Source: Cinclus cinclus (taxonomy: Eukaryota; Chordata; Aves; Passeriformes; Cinclidae). From it: a DNA stretch of 64,000 bases. The notes under the pieces were generated by a model. It was not told the origin of the DNA. It saw only the letters and a list, made by a program, of their open reading frames with translations, and ran no database searches. This document shows, piece after piece, positions 61,701 to 64,000 of the stretch. Each line of letters opens with the position of its first letter. The stretch's first letter is position 1. The stretch lies in the NCBI RefSeq assembly GCF_963662255.1, contig NC_085049.1:22352142-22416141 (forward strand), written 5' to 3'. Both the position numbers and the translations under genes were made by a program.

Positions 61701-64000
61701 AAGTAAAAGCTGTGGACAGCAAGAGCCAGCATTCCATGTCACTGCAGCACACTCAAGGCATCTGTGCCATGGTTTTTATAAATGAATTTTGAATTTCCCA
61801 CAAGGCTACTTAAGGAATCTGAAGGGCCATGTGAAAAGGAAAAAAAAAGCTCATTATGAGCTGGTATGGCCCTGTCTGGCAGGAATTTTACTGGGATGAT
61901 GTCGGACAAATGGAGACCACGATAGCGCAGAGATGACATTGCACAAATGCAATTGCTTTTATTGAAGCAGTTTTAAACTAAACTACATGCAGAAGGAAAA
62001 AATACAGGCCCACTTGGGAGAATCAGAAAGAAAGGCAACTGCCTTACGATTTTTTTCTTTTTTTTATACTGCTGAATGGCTGTCTCCTCACAGAAAAAAA
62101 AAAAAAAAAGGGGGAGAAAACCAGAAAAGAACACAAAGAAAGTTGTGCATGGGGATTAAATACGGCCTTGTATCATGGTCTGTGAACTGGGAAAGCCAGG
62201 AGGACTTCATTCCCTTTCCAGCCCTTCCATTGGGTGAACTATACAGCACACATCCCTCTTTATGCACCAGATTCCACCTGCAAAACAGAATGGTATCAAG
62301 AGTCTCCTCTGTAAAGTGTTTTGAGACCTACTGGTAAAAAAAAAACTAAACAAAACAAACAAGCAAGCAAAAAATCCCCAGCACCCCATCCACCCCAAAA
62401 AAAATACACCACCACATAAAATTAATTTCTTCATTTGAGTTTCATGAGAATAGTGGTAGTAAACTTCCTGGTAGTATCACACTGAATGGTCTTTGCATCT
62501 GGTTAAGATGCTGTGATTCTACCTGGTCAAGGTGAACTAAAATAACAACTTGTTTTTTACACCATTTTTTCACCAACAGATCTTAAAACATTTTACAGAG
62601 GAGACTGCAATGGAAATAACATCACCTGTCTCTTCACATGCTCCAGCTAAGCAAAAAATTTGGTGTCAAACTAAGGAAAAGTACCCAGAAACTGAGAGAC
62701 TTTTTTTTTTTTTTTTTTTTGTACTCTAACCAGGAAAGGAAATACTTTTCAAATAGAAAATTAACCTGACTTTTTCCCTACTCCTCTTGAGAAAACAAGG
62801 CAGTAAAACAAGCTTTTGTTTAGCCAGGGGAACTTTTTATCTGCTGCAAGTCAGTTTTACAGCAGTATTTGCTATCTGCAACAGATCCATAAAAAGATAA
62901 TACTCTTCATCATGGCCCGTATTGCTTTTATTGTTTGTTGAATTTTAAATGCCATATCTGTATGCACAATAGCACAAAAAAGAAGAACAGATTGAAATTT
63001 AGAGAGGTGAGAATTCCTACCTACTACCCATACAGAGTAGGGCACATTAACAATAAACACAAGGTGAAAACACAAGTTAACATTCCAGTGGAGACACCCC
63101 TTAAATATGAAATGCAGTGCTCTCTGTAGAGCATTTGGGTGATCTACTACATGAATAAACGTAGACATTTAAAACATGTGTGCAGGTAAACCTGTGTCAT
63201 TCATTCCAAAGGATAAACCTTCTCATTTCTGGCCTTTGGAAACAAGACAGAAAAGAAAACTGCGGTCTTGTTCTTCTTGCACACTTCTCTGCCACTGTCA
63301 CTTCACTAGAATGATCAAGAAAAATACAGAAAATACACTCTAGGGTCAAAAACTTCCCTTCTCCCCTCCTTTTTTTCTTTTCCTCTGCTAGTGTCTTTTT
63401 ATCAGTTTGTATAAAATAGTACAAAATTAGTTGGTTTACTGAGTAATAGCATAACTGAATTATTGAAGGAAGTGAAGAGTTACCAAAACAAATGCATCCA
63501 GTCTGCTAATTTTACTCACAGTTTCTGAAGTGACATAACACAGCTTCTTTTTAAAGCTTTCTTGGAAAAACAGCAATTTCCTGTGTTTATTTTGTCTTCT
63601 TATTTCAGAAAAGTCTCTCTGATTTGTGTCAGCAGACACTATCTACACGATAGAAATTTTTTACCAACAAGAGGTTTTCACTGATATGATCAATGGAGAA
63701 GTAAAACCCTTTTAGGATCACTGTCTTCATAGATTTTTAAAGAAATATTATCACAGGCCTTTCTAATGACTGTAATTCATGGTGTTAAAAAAAATGTTTT
63801 ATTTTTTAATCTCAATGTTTAATTACTAGGACCATTACATAACAACTATGATCTACTTTATACCTTATATTCTGCCTTAAACTTGATCCATTTTATTATG
63901 CTGAGCAGAATGGAAACTCATCTGGTATTTGTTATCTTGCAAGAACTGAGACAATCTGTAGTAGGGCTTTTCTATGTTTTTAAATTACAATAGCAGTGAG
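61701..64000. other. Unique AT-rich sequence with homopolymers
   Basis: No gene or recognised mobile element. A16 lies at 62094-62109, followed by G5, and T20 lies at 62701-62720. Frames up to 116 codons show no domains. Confidence 0.6.

Noticed and set aside
61188..61742. 184-codon open frame, minus strand
   Set aside because: It reads through the G15 run as a proline stretch, with no domain or splice logic.

Overview
This window looks like vertebrate nuclear DNA from a bird, possibly a passerine. It is AT-rich and CpG-poor, has no compact genes, and its only recognisable interspersed repeats are CR1 LINEs, the dominant avian/reptilian non-LTR retrotransposon. I see no Alu, L1 or B1-type elements. 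Recognised CR1 sequence is only about 2% of the window, a density more typical of birds than of turtles or crocodilians. The species cannot be fixed from this sequence alone.

No complete protein-coding gene can be supported. The longest open frames (up to 210 codons) begin at non-ATG codons or have no recognisable domain, and they match chance frames in non-coding DNA. The window is best described as a gene desert, or part of a very long intron or intergenic interval. Several short stretches have splice acceptor, open frame and splice donor in the right order: 1916-2038(+), 19733-19805(+), 32804-32861(+), 33851-33994(+), 36482-36545(+), 14916-14984(-) and 59415-59534(-). I list them as low-confidence candidate exons, coding or lncRNA. 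None matches a protein I recognise, and chance pseudo-exons are expected in 64 kb.

Layout. 1-10 kb: unique sequence with a (CAAA)10 array, a candidate exon and a homeodomain-like TAATTA cluster. 7.7 kb: a perfect 14-bp hairpin. 10.1 kb: a minus-strand CR1 3' tail. 10-21 kb: unique sequence with a small three-unit tandem repeat, a G13 run, a CpG-retaining block and an AT microsatellite. 21.1-21.45 kb: an old degraded minus-strand CR1. 23.0 kb: an uninterrupted T45 tract. 28.1-28.3 kb: a compound TAGATA/TG microsatellite with a tandem duplication beside it. 31.2 kb: a C18 run. 37.5-38.6 kb: A/C-rich and T/G-rich simple sequence. 43.0-43.6 kb: two divergent CTCF-like motifs and a G19 run. 48.36 kb: a perfect (CCAAT)12 array. 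51.0 kb: a 50-nt polypurine tract. 53.7-54.6 kb: a GC-rich plus-strand CR1 with remnants of the ORF2 C-terminus. 54.6-64 kb: unique AT-rich sequence with a 12-bp hairpin, a short duplication, a candidate membrane-segment exon and further homopolymers.

No operon, tRNA, rRNA, CRISPR array or intact mobile element was found. The most useful leads are the candidate exons at 1.9, 33.9 and 59.4 kb, the divergent CTCF-like pair at 43 kb, the CCAAT array, and the CpG-retaining block at 17.8-18.0 kb.
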